64,000 nucleotides of DNA from Verticillium longisporum. Lineage: Eukaryota; Ascomycota; Sordariomycetes; Glomerellales; Plectosphaerellaceae. Location: the NCBI GenBank assembly GCA_019188255.1, contig JAETXT010000013.1, forward strand, positions 496,001 to 560,000, written 5' to 3'. The position numbers and the translations under genes are program-made. Below, one piece after another: positions 1 to 11,945 of this stretch; the stretch's first letter is position 1, and the number at the start of each line of letters is the position of its first letter. The notes beneath the pieces are model-generated. The model was given only the letters and a program-made list of their open reading frames with translations. It was not told where the DNA came from and made no database searches.

Positions 1-166
1 ACTCACAAACCTCAAGCCATCTACAGCAGCGGGACAAACGTATTCATAATCTCGTGTACTTCATTGGCTTGCGCTCTATAAACGGATGTAGTAGATAGGA
101 ACAGCATCGCCAAACTCCGCCAGCCAGAAAACGGCTGATGAGACCGGCTAATAATCGTCAACACAT

Positions 167-1918
167 CTAGGCCGCCACCGGTTGCACAATATCCCTCTTA
201 TCAAACGTAACCCAGAAGTTGTTTTGCTTGACGAACCAAGCATTGACAATCTCCCAGTCTCGCGACGGATCTTGAAAGTTGATCTGATACAATGGTCAGC
301 TTTAGAAACCAATAAGCTCATCACCGGAGTACTCACGTCGAAGCGTCTCAGCAGACTCGGTACCACCTTGTAAATCTCCAGCAGACTGATGTTCTTGCCG
401 ATGCACGTGCGGCTTCCCATGCCGAACTGGAGCATCGTTCCCTTCATCTCCTTGACCCTCCTGTCCTCGGATTCCAGCTCCTCCTTGCTGAGTTCTGCCG
501 GGTTCCTGCCCTGGCCAATCAGCCACCTCTCAGGCCGGTATACCTCGACGTCGTCGCCGAACACCGCCTTGTTGCGGTGAATCACCCACGCGTTACAGCC
601 GACAATCGTGCCTCCGGGCACGAAAACGCCGGCAATCTCTGAACCGCCGGGCGGCACGATACGCTCGAGCGGCAGGCCAGGGGCGGGATGCAGTCGGAAG
701 GCCTCGTTGACGCACGCATCTAGGTACTCCAGCTCTCGTGCCTCGTTCCAAGTGACAAGCCCCGTAGTCGTGTCCTCGAACTTCCCCTTCCGCGCAGCGT
801 CGTCAATCTCGCTTCTTAGCGATGCCAAGGCAGCGGGCGTGCGCAGCAGGTAGTAGAACACGGCAGAGAGGGTGATTGCCGTCGTCTCAGATCCAGCAAA
901 GGCCATGCTAACAGCCATGGTCTGAACAAGAGTGTCGCTCATGAACTCAGGGCGGGACTCGCGGGCGGCAAGAAACTTGGACAGCAGATCAGGCTGCTGC
1001 TTCTGCTTCGCAGCAGCAGTGACAGGGAGCAGCGGCTTCTCCTGGTCCAGAAGAGCGGGCAGACGTTCAGACATGCGAGCGCGGGCAAAGCGGGCCACGG
1101 GGAATGTCGAGTCGATGAGACCCCATTGCGAAAGCTTGAGGTAGACGGGATTCTTCAGGAGCAGGAGGTCGAGGAAGGGAATCTGGCCGACCTATATGAC
1201 TGCATTAGTAACGCCGCTTCCACATAGCGGGTGGACGACCTACCGGAGCCACGTAGAGGAACAGTTTGCCGAGGTAGTCGACAATACCGTCAATGTCCTC
1301 GTTCTTCTCGACAAATCCATGACGCTTGCTGTAGGTGATCTCGCCAATGACATCAAAGGCATAGAATTGCAGCCAGCGAGTAAAGTCACATCCCTCAGGC
1401 TTCCCTGCGAAGAACTTCTCGGTCTGGTCGAGAAACAGCTTCGTCGTGTTGTCGACAAAGGGTTCATACTGAACAAGGGCGGACATGGAGAAGGCCGAAT
1501 TGACGCAACGACGGAACTGCGAGTGGAAGCCATTGTCGGTGGTACTGAAGAGGGACTGCAGTCTGTTGCCCTGTACGATAGACTGTTGGACAATGTAAAA
1601 GTCAGACTTGACGAAGCCCTTGTTCAGTCCGTAGATGGTCTTGAGAGCGGCAGGATCTGCAAAAGACAGCGTGTTGGGACCGAGACGGACAACATCGCCG
1701 TGTTTCTTGTGGAGAGCAATGTGGGTGTTTTCTGGGCGTTGACCCCAGACATCGTAGAATCGCCACCAGTCTGTCAAGGATGCGAGAAAAGGGCCGGGAT
1801 GCTTGTTCAGTCCATTTCTGTAACGATTCCTCACAATCCAAGCCAATAGAAGTGTGGTGGTAATAAGAGGCCAGTGTTGGGCAAAAGCCTCGACTATTGA
1901 CTCTGTGATACCGTGCAT
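167..1918 (-). CDS. Cytochrome P450 monooxygenase, pisatin-demethylase-like
   Basis: This is a haem-thiolate monooxygenase, probably anchored in the ER. Three exons (1244-1918, 337-1191, 167-283) are joined by two phase-0 introns of 52 and 53 bp. The first has a TACTAATG-like branch point; together the exons give 548 residues. Visible marks are an N-terminal hydrophobic anchor, the I-helix AFAGSETTAI, the K-helix ExxR in EAFRLHP, and the haem loop FGMGSRTCIGK with the cysteine ligand. The frame stays open upstream to a GTG at 1963, but the first ATG is at 1918, just before the anchor, so I start there. Family members are often annotated as pisatin demethylase or trichothecene hydroxylase; the true substrate cannot be read from sequence. 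Three CCGAGG hexamers lie upstream (2284, 2602, 2640). Confidence 0.9.
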
Positions 1919-3992
1919 CGCGACACCCTGCTTGTCAGCGATATGGCCGTACGGCTGCGCCACTCAGTGCTGTCAAGCTGCGACAAGGCCCCGAAGGTTC
2001 ACGTTGCGGCGAGAAAAACCGTGGGAAGTCGAGACAAAGATAGCGTGGGCCACAAGGGGGCTCTCGAAGGTCTCACACCAAGCACAGGCTAGAGTGAAGT
2101 AGTCGGAGGCTCGTACCGAGAGTTGGGGTCGAAGAAAAGCTGGGGTCAGTGGATGGAGGCTCTGATGGGTTGTGTGTGTGGGTGGGTGTGTGCCAGGCTA
2201 TTTAAAATGCCATGGTCGAGAAGATGTCTGCTCTCGGATCGAAGACGGTAATAAGCGGACACATCAGATGAAATACTGTCAACCCGAGGAAGAGGGGCTC
2301 CTGACCAGAAGATGCGAGGACTGACGACAATACATGCGTCAAGAGTAGCAACAAAGGTGTTCTGGCAGGCAATGCCGAATGCAGGGTGACATGCTTCGGC
2401 GGCCAACAGGGAACGTGTCTCCGGCTGTTCGTCGCTCAGAGCGTCGCGTGGCTGCCACACACACATACACCCCCCTGAGCTGAGCCCAGCTTGAGGCACA
2501 GCACAGCAAACACGACGAGGGAGGGGGGCGGGGCGCGAAGTGTGTGGCCAACGGTCAGACCAGCGCATGTCATCAGATCGGCATGATGCGTCGCATGGAG
2601 TCCGAGGTGTGCAGCAGGCCCTCAGACGAAAGGGGGGGGCCGAGGTGACTTGGGTGGAGAGATTTCGGCAGATGCACCGGATGTCAGAACTTTATGACAG
2701 GGTAGAGGGACAGAAAGAGATGGGAGTCTGGAAGGGAGAAAGATAGAGAGAGGGCGGGCTTTGGTATCGTAATCTCATCACCCAAAGTTAGGTAGGTAGG
2801 TATCTGCATGGTGCTGCGGCCAAGCATGATAGACCCATGATGGGTCACGATGGAGTCGTAGGAGGAACCACGGCAGTTACCATCGCCAATTACTTGCCCC
2901 CAAAACTCATCAAGGACCCCCAAAACCCCGGTGGGCAGTCACCACCCCCGGCCTGTCCTTTCGCTTGCCTCCGCGAACCAGAATTCTTCCCCGTCCATCT
3001 CGCCTTCCTCGTGCCGACTTCCTGGGCCGAAGGTCCACTCTTTTCTCGCACCTACTGCGCCTAGCTACTCCTGCTACTGACCAAGGCCTGACGAAGGAAC
3101 GCTCCACACCACCAACTCAGCCGCCAGCACTCGTCCGAGGCACGCACAACTTGTCGCCCACTGACCAAAGATGGATTAGGGAGAGGGGTGGGCAGCCCCC
3201 CACAATCCCCAGATCTCTGTACGTACATGTCCCTTGCTAGGGCAGGCGGGTTAGCGGTCTCGAGCGCTGGCGAACGCCCCAGATTTCCGGGCTCAGGCGT
3301 CGTCGGAGTTTCCCCGCGACCTAGCCTTCAATTTCAATGCTCATGGCTTTGCCTCTTCGATGGCCCCTTTGGTGCAACTGGTACTGGCGGTTGGTGGGGG
3401 CCGGCACGAAGGGATGGGCTTTGGTGCGGCGGAAAACCCGAACCCCCTTTCACTCTCGCCGCTCTGCTCCATTCCCGTCACCACCAAAATCTGCCGAAAA
3501 CCCTCCATCCCACTTCCTCCACCGCACCGCCAGCTCATCCGCAGGACAATGCACCTGGTCCTTCGGCAGATGTTTTCTCGACTCAGAACGTGGCCCGAAA
3601 CCGAGACGCAATTCCAGGCCCCCACCAGGAAGACTACAATACGCTCTCTCCCCCCCCACTCACCATCTCGCCGTAACATCCGAATACCGTGATATCTCCA
3701 GATCCCATCTCTGACAGTGTCGCATTGCATTCTGCCAACCTTGAGACGGTCCGACAGACCGCTCGGACAACGTGGTCGCTTGGGCCGCCGCCAGTCAGCC
3801 GGGTCACATGCGTCCTCGCCCTCTCTGTGGCCGTCAACCCCTTTACTGTATATCGGGCCCGAAGTTTAACAAACAAGGCCGAAATGGGTATCTTTACTCT
3901 TCATACATCGTATCTGCGTAGTCGCGACAACACACATGCTCGTTGCGACATCAAAAACTCCGCCTCGTCCAGGGGAGTCCAGGGGAGGTTAC
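1919..3992. other. Intergenic region upstream of the P450
   Basis: I see no supported gene. The stretch holds the P450 promoter (GT-rich run near 2165-2190, three CCGAGG hexamers between 2284 and 2645) and a pyrimidine-rich part at 2900-3650 with several short overlapping ORFs in different frames and no family motif. Confidence 0.5.
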
Positions 3993-6544
3993 TCATCGCC
4001 GATACAAATACTCAAACGAACGCCGCAGCCCGTCAGGCATCCTCCTGCCGCCCGCCCGCTGCTGAGCTTCCGCCGCCGTCTTTAGCAGCGCGATGACGTC
4101 CCACACGTCTTCAACGTGGTATTTCATGGATTCCGCAATAGTCTCGACGTCAGGCTTCTGTGAGTACTTGAGCGCCCGCAAGACTCGCTTGAACACCTCA
4201 TCCGGGTATGCTCTGCCCGAAGTGCCTGAAGTGCACGGAGGGGTCGGTACGCTTTGCGGCACCTCGAGAGGGTGGTAGTGTTCACTGCTGCCGCCTCCTT
4301 CTGCCGGGAGGTTGGCCACTGATCGGTGTGCCGGCCGTCTCGTGTCGCGTGCCGGGCCTTCGGTGAACCTTATTACTGATTCTATGCATCGCCGCTTGGC
4401 CTCTTCCCTCGCCGCTTGCTTCTCATCATCGTTGCGCTTTCGCTTGGTTGCGTCGACATTCCCCGCTGAGTATTCTGAAGGTTCTCTTCGGCGAGCCTGT
4501 CCAAGTGATTTTCTTGCCTTGTAGTAAGCCGGTTGACCTTGTCGATCTGCTTGTTCAGAGCCGTATAACTGTCTCCGACTGCCTTTTGGAGCTTCTGAAT
4601 CATGACGTCCAGACCATGTCGATCAAGCATAAGAGGCGATGCATCCGTTCCCATGTCCTGTTGTTTATTCGAAGCACTGGCAAACTCCTCGGCCGCGACC
4701 CTCTCGAGTCTCTCAACCCAGACAAGCACACGCCGCAATAATTGCAATGTCTGACTGGTGTGCTCGGCATGTTCCGGTATTGCGTCCAACCGCCCCACTC
4801 CAGCTGCCGACGCTCCCGCGATGAACACGAGCTCTACCATGTAGATTGCGAGAGGAATAATGTTGCGGTGTATGTCCACGGCTACTTGACGCCGCGACTT
4901 AGCTGGCGTGCTACTGCCTGCTCCGAGCCTTTTCGTCGTGACTTCTTCGACATGATTGTCGACGCCCTCGATGTATTTGGGCACCAGGCTTTTGTCATTG
5001 CTGTCGGTGTCGCCGAAGTACCTGAACTGTTCGCGCGTACCTGGTCTGCGCGGTACCTCCTTGCAAATTTTGGCCAGGAGTAGCATCTGTCTTCCCAAAC
5101 GACTGCAAGTGTCGCTCTCGTAATGCATCGCGACTGACAGAGGGTCGTCAGTGAGTCTGTTGTTCCAAGTCTCCATGCCGTTAATCCACTCTGGACTACT
5201 CAGCAAGTCGGCTATGCGCACAAGATATTTGCTCGAAACAAGTTTCGTCAATGGAGAGAAGCGCCTTGGGTCGAATGTGAGTAGCAACGAAGCGTCTGGG
5301 TACGGCTCATGGTCTTTTGCGACGACAACATGATTCTGCTTCGCTCGTTGGTTTACAGGCATAACCAGCACCTGTGCGCTCGTTCGAGGCGATGCAGGAC
5401 CGTGTGGCTCGGTCCCAAGTACGGGGGACTCAATGTCATGGGATGTCGAATTAGCTTGAAGAGTTCGGCTGCTGCGTCTTGGCTTGGGCATTTGCGCATG
5501 CCCGCACTCTGTTGGTTCCGGCGTGACTGGCGCCACTGTCGCAAGTCTCTGTGGATTTTCTGCTGCCTCTCCAGCTGAATCTGCGCTGGGCTCATCAATA
5601 CCATCGTCATCAGAGGGACCTGGATTCTTGGAGGGTTGTTGTCCAGGCTGGCTCGGGACAGCTTGCTCTGTCAGGTCCATTGTTGCTTCTCTTGGTTCGG
5701 ATTCCCTTGATACGGAACCATTTTCAATATCTCTGCCTCCAGCCATTGTTTTCCCTGGTGCAGAAGGCGTTATATCCTGTGCTTTCCCGGGCCACTGCTC
5801 GGGATCCTCTTCTTCCGTGACTGTAACACGTGCGTGTTCGACTGTGGCGCGTGCTGTCTCCCGCCGACTTTCTCCAACCATCAATGCTCCATTGGTGCGT
5901 GATACGTCTCCTTCGCGATGTTCTTCCAGGAGGCGAGCCTGAGCTGGCTGCGAAGGTAGGTCATTCGACTCGATCGGGGATTTGTCCGTCGATTCGATCT
6001 GGCGTGGCGGCTCGCTTTCTACTTCGTGTTCAGCAAAGGGCTGTGAAATTTTTCTTTGTATTCCTGGTCGTAGCGAAGAATTCGGAGGAAAGGGACTGGG
6101 TGCTGCCGGTCCAGAGATCCCTCGTGGTGGCACAGCGAGGGCAGAGTTCAGGTGTTCCAGGTTCAGAGGAATAAACAGATCGTTTTCGACGTCATCCATC
6201 AGGGGATGCCGCTCAGCCTCTTTTCCATTGAGCTGCATTCTTTGACGCCGGTGTCCGCTTGTTACAAGTTCGGTATGTGGCAAGCTTCGAGGACGAGGTG
6301 TTGTCTAGGTAGGCCAGCATTAGCATCATGTCCGACCAGGCGGCTATCCATCACTGGATCGACTCACGGATAAGACAGTGTTCGGTATATCGTTAGGTTC
6401 GTCATCGCTTGAGACGTCCCCATCGTCCGGTGCAGGCTTGTCGGCTGTGGCGAGGTGCATCGCCGGAGTGGAAGGTTCATCAAAGCTGCTGTCAAATGTG
6501 TTAAAGAGTGCCCTGGTCAGCTGGGCTATCATTGGGCGAGCCAT
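3993..6544 (-). CDS. Large disordered protein of unknown function
   Basis: I do not recognise a family. The model is 6368-6544, 4538-6304 and 3993-4496, all phase 0, giving 815 residues. Intron 1 (6305-6367) has a GTGAGT donor and a GCTAATG branch point. Intron 2 (4497-4537) is only 41 bp; it is inferred because the long exon runs into a stop at 4382, while a second frame that opens nearby continues without a stop into the conserved-looking C-terminus. The N-terminal 350 residues are Pro/Ser/Glu-rich and probably disordered. The middle (roughly residues 380-600) looks folded, with WINGMETWNNRL and a helical stretch. A basic KRKRND segment precedes a helical C-terminus (YPDEVFKRVLRALKYSQK). 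A nuclear role is possible but is inference only. Confidence 0.65.
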
Positions 6545-7690
6545 GGTTTCGAGTCCGATGCCTCGACCTGCAACTTAGTATCGTACTCTAAGGGAGTCCA
6601 AGGGCGCGGTTGAGCGGTCATGTCGTTACGATCGCTGAATCATGGTGTCGAGGCAGTCGCGTAATGCGGAGAGGTAAGATTGACATCACGGCGTTCGACA
6701 TCAGTAGCGACTGGCAAGGTACCTGACTGACCAGGCAGGTACGCCTGGAGGGGTTCCTGCAAGGGACGGGGAGCTTCTTTGGTCCAGGGATATCATTGGC
6801 TGGCACACGGTGGTCGGCACCTGCCCCGGCACAGCTCCGTGTGGGTGGCCGCCAGCTTGGTAATTAGCACTGTACCCGTGATGGCTTCACAACACCACCA
6901 CCATCTGTTATCGACCGCAATAGATGTCCTGCGGTTGAATAAGTATCCTATCGTGCTTTGATGGGCTCCCCAAGTCAGCTGAACGGTCACCCAGCATCGA
7001 GACAATCTGTGACCCATAATCATAGGACCTATAGGTTGTCAGTCTGGCGTGGGGCCTTGTCCGGAGCATCAGAACCAGAAACCTCATCAGAATTGGTCTG
7101 CAAACGGGCCCTACGCTCTATTTCAGCCGGCCGGGTCAAGTCTCGTTCCTGCTACAAGCGCGCATTTCCAGGTATTTTGGTCACCTGGCTGTTTCATCAT
7201 CCCTAACACCGTGGCAAATGGACCTGAAGCCTTGACCCGGGATCGGCACTTCATCATGCGGCTCATCTACACCACACGGAACTTGGCCCATTCTGCGCAA
7301 CCTCCCCGCAGACGCCTGATCCTGCGGACGAATCGAGCCCCTTCAAGCATTGTCTCGTCCAAAGAGGAGCATGTGTCGTCTGATGCTGCTCCACAAACCC
7401 CGACCCATTGACCCCCTTTCTATTCCGGCTGAATTGCCAATGACGATCAATCACCATGGGCTGAACCGTTTCGACACAACACCACGGGGCTCTCGGCTCG
7501 CCGGAAGTGCCCTGTCGTGACTCCTTGGCTCGCCCGTTCTCATATGACAACATTCATTAGGAAAATGTTGAGACTACAAATTGACCTCCTCGCCCATTCA
7601 TCTCATCTTATCTCGGTCCATCCAACCAGCGTCAGCATCCCTATCATCAGACATCAACACCGCGCAGTCGTTCCCTTCGCAAAATTCAAC
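6545..7690. other. Divergent intergenic region
   Basis: This separates the unknown gene (minus) from the acetylxylan esterase (plus) and should hold both promoters. No gene, RNA or repeat is evident. Confidence 0.5.
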
Positions 7691-8442
7691 ATGATTTTCC
7701 TCGGTGCCACAATTCTCCTGCTCGGCCAAGCGGCCGCCTCGCCCATGGAGGTCACCGCCCGCCAGGCCAACTGTCCCCCGATCCACGTCTTCGGCGCTCG
7801 TGAGACTACCGTTTCGCCAGGCTTCGGCTCTGCTGGCACCGTCGTCAACTCCATTATCCAAGCCAACCCCGGCACAACCTCCGAGGCCATCGTGTATCCG
7901 GCATGCGGCGGCCAGGCCAGCTGCGGCGGCGTCCAGTATGCCGACTCGGCCCGCCAGGGCACTGCTGCCGTGGCCACTGCTGTGAACGCCTTCAACCAGC
8001 GATGCCCAGACTCGCAAATCATCCTCGTTGGCTACTCTCAGGGTGGCCAGATCATGGACAATGCATACTGCGGCGGCGGTGACACGAGCGCCGGCATCAC
8101 CGACACAAGCATCCCCATCTCTGCATCAGCACAGCAGATGATCCGCGCCGCTATCATGATGGGAAGCCCACGCTTCGTCGCTGGCCAGTCTCAGAATGTC
8201 GGCGACTGTCTCGCCCAAGGCGTAAGCGTACTCGTTCCATTGCTCCTGTGATATCGATTAATACTTGTCAGTTCGCGGCCCGCCCGGCCAGCTTCCAGTG
8301 CCCCTTTGCGGCGAACATCCAGTCGTACTGTGATGCACCTGACCCATTCTGCTGCAACGGCAACGACGCTGTGCGTCACCAGCAGTATGGCACCATCTAT
8401 GGCGCAGAGGCTTTGACCTTCGTTAATAGCAAGTTGGCTTAA
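7691..8442 (+). CDS. Secreted acetylxylan esterase, carbohydrate esterase family 5
   Basis: Removes acetyl groups from plant xylan and acts outside the cell. Exons 7691-8221 and 8272-8442 flank a 50-bp phase-0 intron (GTAAGC donor, TTGTCAG acceptor) and give 233 residues, normal for CE5. Residues 1-15 or so form a signal peptide. The mature part shows HVFGARET near its start, paired cysteines (YPACGGQASCGG), the nucleophile elbow GYSQGG with the catalytic serine, and the C-terminal Asp/His region DPFCCNGNDAVRHQQYG. These features match Axe2-type esterases more closely than true cutinases, which share the fold. The ATG at 7691 directly precedes the signal peptide. An in-frame extension to 7517 would put about 58 residues before it and is unlikely. 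Confidence 0.92.
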
Positions 8443-9065
8443 AGGGTGGAGGACCAGGACTATGTTTTTTTTTAGTTCATACCCAAAGCTTTATGAATTG
8501 ATGACTTTGACTTGGTGTTGGTCCATCGAGAGCCTGCGATTTCGATGTTTATTGGTTTTGCGTAGCGCAAGTGCAACACCTGATCGTCTGATTGTCCACA
8601 TGATCATCAACAAAACCTTCCCAAGTTCTGCGGCACAAGGCTGCAGCTGAACGCCCATCCAGCCTTTCAAGAGAATAAGGCTGTAGATGCCGATTGTGGT
8701 GGGGACAAAGCGTCAGCCAAGACGAGAATTTGGTACATGCCTGGCCAGCGATCCTTCGTCAACTTGGCGATCCCCAATTTTGGTTCTAGTAAGTGAATGT
8801 GACCAAAATCAGAGGCCACACATGGATTGAGGCCCGTTAGTCTGAACAATCCAGGCCTTGGCTTTTGAGTTTATCGTCATTCGCCAAGTAAGGCTGACCT
8901 GTCCAACATCAATGCAAGTTTGTCAGTCTTCATGGCGCCATCTCATCAACTCTTGCCGGAACACATTCTTATGATCTTCAGCATCTCATGAGTAAGTGAA
9001 ATCGCTGTATCCTGATTTCCATTTGATTTTCTGGTCTTCTCGAAGCTTCACAACACATCTCCAAC
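8443..9065. other. Intergenic region
   Basis: Holds the esterase 3' end and the promoter of the next small secreted protein gene. Nothing else is seen. Confidence 0.5.
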
Positions 9066-9611
9066 ATGCGTGTTCCATCGATCGCATTGGCGTTTTTTCT
9101 GGCCACCACAGTGCCTTCGGCACAAGCAGATGATGGTGGCCTAATCTTCACTGGCCCAGATCCAGATTCACCCCTCAATCTCTCTTCAAACGCCATCAGG
9201 ATCTCCTGGACAATTGATCGAGCTAGGAGCATCGGCAACTGGCAGCACTGGCGCTCCTTCGACCTGCATTACATCACCTTGACCAGCGGGGGCACGACAG
9301 TCGACTACACCATCGGCAGGAACGTCAGCATTCCTGACGGTGATAGCAGCTTCACATGGGATCCCTCGAGCATCTTGCAAGGACTTAATGATAGTGGTAA
9401 CGGTGATCTTTGGCTCGAGGACGGCGAGGAACACTATTTTGAGGCGCGGATCAAAAACATGGGCAGGTGGGGGGCAACGACGGTGCCGAGCGAGAAGTAT
9501 GCTGTGGAAGGCTATGATCGGATTGGAAGCTTGGCTGCCCAGTTGAATTGTTCGTTCGTCAAGATGGCGGTTGGGCTGGCTATTTCGGGGGCTTGGATCG
9601 CCCTCTTTTAG
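9066..9611 (+). CDS. Small secreted, possibly GPI-anchored protein
   Basis: Intronless, 181 residues. The first 21 residues are a clear signal peptide (FFLATTVPSAQA, with cleavage likely before DDGG). The mature part is beta-strand-like, with several N-x-S/T sites (LNLSS, RNVSI, LNDSG, LNCSF). The last 20 residues are hydrophobic (MAVGLAISGAWIALF), as in a GPI-attachment signal. Arrangement and length resemble Kre9/Knh1-type or Ser-Thr-rich GPI-anchored cell-wall proteins (immunoglobulin-like N-domain), but I see no diagnostic motif, so this is inference. It could act in the cell wall or at the host interface. It lies beside the secreted esterase, with no sign of co-transcription. Confidence 0.65.
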   Translation: MRVPSIALAFFLATTVPSAQADDGGLIFTGPDPDSPLNLSSNAIRISWTIDRARSIGNWQHWRSFDLHYITLTSGGTTVDYTIGRNVSIPDGDSSFTWDPSSILQGLNDSGNGDLWLEDGEEHYFEARIKNMGRWGATTVPSEKYAVEGYDRIGSLAAQLNCSFVKMAVGLAISGAWIALF

Positions 9612-9780
9612 ACCAACTGATGCCGTAGGTCGGCTTCCAGAGTACTGAATGAGGAGAAATGCTTCAGCGAGCATAATTTGGCGTGATAGGGCTGGCAATT
9701 CGCTTCAGGCTCCGTGTCAATGATTACATTGTAACCTTTGTCAGAATGAATATTAATGTCTTCGCCATTGTCAATCATGC

Positions 9781-10678
9781 CTATGGCCCTATCAAACTGT
9801 GACCTTTTTTCAATGGTTCACTCAGCAAGACTACCTCGTCAACCGTGTTCAATCCATCCTTCCTATCTGCGCAAAGCAACCCATATGCTCCGTTCTCCGT
9901 ACCACGTCGCGATTTGCCATTCCTCTCTGCACAGAGCTTGGTGTGGCGCTGTCTCTTTTCGAGGGGACTGGTACCCTGCCGTTGTCTTTTCTTGCCTGCA
10001 GGGCGAGGAGCCTCCTCCGGAAACTCGTCATTGCTCAGCGCATCCACTTCTGCCGGCGGAATCGGCAGGAGTGGCAGGGCGGACCGTCCTCTCGCTGTCA
10101 ACGCCTTTGTTTTCAGAGCCAGAGCCTGCAGAGTTGGTCGAGCTGGCCGATGTGTCTCCCTTGACTTTGCCAGACGACCCAACGTCCATCGTCTGTTGTG
10201 AAGATCTGACAGGAGTCTGGTGTGGGGGCTCGACGTGGATTCGTTGAGCGGATCCGATAGATGTGCACCGTCACGATAGTATGATTGAACTCGCCTGCGA
10301 GAGTCCCTTTGTGGGTGTAAGCTGTACTCAGGCCCTGGTCGAGGAGTCTGACCCGACAGTTGGCGAGCTCCGCTTCAGGGGCGACGATGTGGGCAGCCTG
10401 CGGTCTGTTTATGAGGTCATCATTCTGGGGGACTACGTTCCGAGTTGACGCCTCTAGCTAGATCCTCCAATATAAGATGAGGCTCAATCAAGGAACAAGA
10501 CGTGTAACTTGAAGTGCATGTTACTTAGATGTCCACGCTGCCTGCAATGAGACTTGAGCCTACGACAAGTCGACTATGGGTCAATTGCAAGGTCTCTATG
10601 TATTTTGCCTGGAGGCGAAAGGCAATATACGTCATGTGTGTCATCCGTGAGGTTGAGATGGTCGAACCAACCTGGCAT
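9781..10678 (-). CDS. Candidate small multi-exon gene, unknown (exon structure unresolved)
   Basis: No family is recognised. Three open segments on the minus strand look protein-coding by composition but sit in different frames. The first starts at an ATG at 10678 (MPGWFDHLNL, then a GTATAT donor-like site). The second, about 10440-10100, lacks its own ATG and includes HTIVTVHIYRI and DDGRWVVW. The third, about 10150-9781, includes PPAEVDALSNDEFPEEAP and KKRQRQ. Joining the first two across an intron ending CCGCAG keeps phase 0. The join to the third needs a weak GTCGTC donor. It could be a lineage-specific gene or a decayed one. Confidence 0.3.
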
Positions 10679-10916
10679 GTGATTAGTCTACTATCCTGAA
10701 GGCTGGCTTATACGACCAATGCGGCGATGATGTATGAGAGCCGCATATACGCGTACACGTGAGACGCTCACACTGTAAGCAACCGCTTGCTTGCCTGAAT
10801 GACGGCAACTTGAGTCCTCAGGCTGCGATTGAGGATAAGAACATACAGGCGACATTGAAACGCGGCTTTGTTCGTTCTTGATCTCGAAATCGCAGCGACC
10901 ACACAGATAGGTCGCA

Positions 10917-11945
10917 ATGTCGATTCCCACATACAAGCTGCTCCGCCGCGCCTGCAAACACATGTCAATCTCCCCCAGTCGCAGGTTCGCAACGACTCTG
11001 GCAGACACGCATTCCCAGGAGTTCACCCTCCCCGATGGCCGGATTCTAGGGTTCGCTGAATACGGCGATCCTCGAGGCCAGCCTCTCCTGTACTTCCACG
11101 GCTTCCCTTCCTCGCGCCTCGAAGCGTCAGTCATGGGCGACATGGCTCGCCAACGCAAGATCCGCCTTCTGGCCCCCGACAGACCGGGCTTCGGCCGCTC
11201 GTCCCCCCAACGAGGACACCGAATTCTCGACTGGCCGGCCGATGTCGCCGCTTTCGTAACGGGCCAGAACATTGAGCGCTTCGCCGTCATGGGCGCCTCT
11301 GGCGGTGGCCCCTACGCACTCGCTTGCGCCCGGGCGCTGCCCCGCGAAATGCTCACGGGCGTGGGACTCTTCGCCAGCGGTCCACCTTGGTGGGCAGGGC
11401 GGCAGCACATGTCTCTGACCCGGAGGGTGACAAGCCGAATGGCGAACCAGTGGCCGTGGGGCTTGACGATCTTACTGCAGGGGCTCGTCGACACGGCGAG
11501 ATGGCTGCTGGGCACCGCAGTTATCCGAAAGCGACTCGATGCATGGCTTCAGGGCGAACGAAATAAGACTAAACCCGAACCCACTTCGGAAACATCAGAG
11601 CTGCAGCGGCCCATCTCGGAAGCGAGAGACAATCTGCTGCGAATGCTGATTGACGAGCCGTTCAGACAGGGGTGCGAAGCGACGGTCCATGAGGCGAAGC
11701 TCCTGTCGGCCAATAGTTGGGGCTTCGACTTTGAAGATGTCGAGTATGAAGGCGTGCATGTCTGGCATGGAGCGAAAGACAAAAACGCACCGATCGCCTT
11801 GATACGACACATGGTTGACAGGCTACCACGCTGTAGGTTCACGGAACTGAGCGATGACACCCACTACACAATGTTTCAACATATGGCTGGGGCACTGGAC
11901 GATCTTATCCCGAAAGAGGCCACACGCTCCACAAGCAAGACATGA
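10917..11945 (+). CDS. Alpha/beta hydrolase
   Basis: A single exon of 342 residues. The fold is shown by the oxyanion-side YFHGFPSSR, the strand LLAPDRPGFGRS, the nucleophile elbow GASGGG and a C-terminal DDTHYTMF that supplies the catalytic histidine. The first 30 residues are basic and hydroxylated without acid (MSIPTYKLLRRACKHM), which resembles a mitochondrial presequence but is not decisive. Fungal relatives are uncharacterised hydrolases annotated only by fold, so the substrate is unknown. Its start lies about 240 bp from the candidate gene on the opposite strand. Confidence 0.85.
   Translation: MSIPTYKLLRRACKHMSISPSRRFATTLADTHSQEFTLPDGRILGFAEYGDPRGQPLLYFHGFPSSRLEASVMGDMARQRKIRLLAPDRPGFGRSSPQRGHRILDWPADVAAFVTGQNIERFAVMGASGGGPYALACARALPREMLTGVGLFASGPPWWAGRQHMSLTRRVTSRMANQWPWGLTILLQGLVDTARWLLGTAVIRKRLDAWLQGERNKTKPEPTSETSELQRPISEARDNLLRMLIDEPFRQGCEATVHEAKLLSANSWGFDFEDVEYEGVHVWHGAKDKNAPIALIRHMVDRLPRCRFTELSDDTHYTMFQHMAGALDDLIPKEATRSTSKT

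Noticed and set aside
1919..1963. N-terminal extension of the P450 to 1963
   Set aside because: The upstream initiator would be GTG; the ATG at 1918 precedes the membrane anchor as usual for the family.
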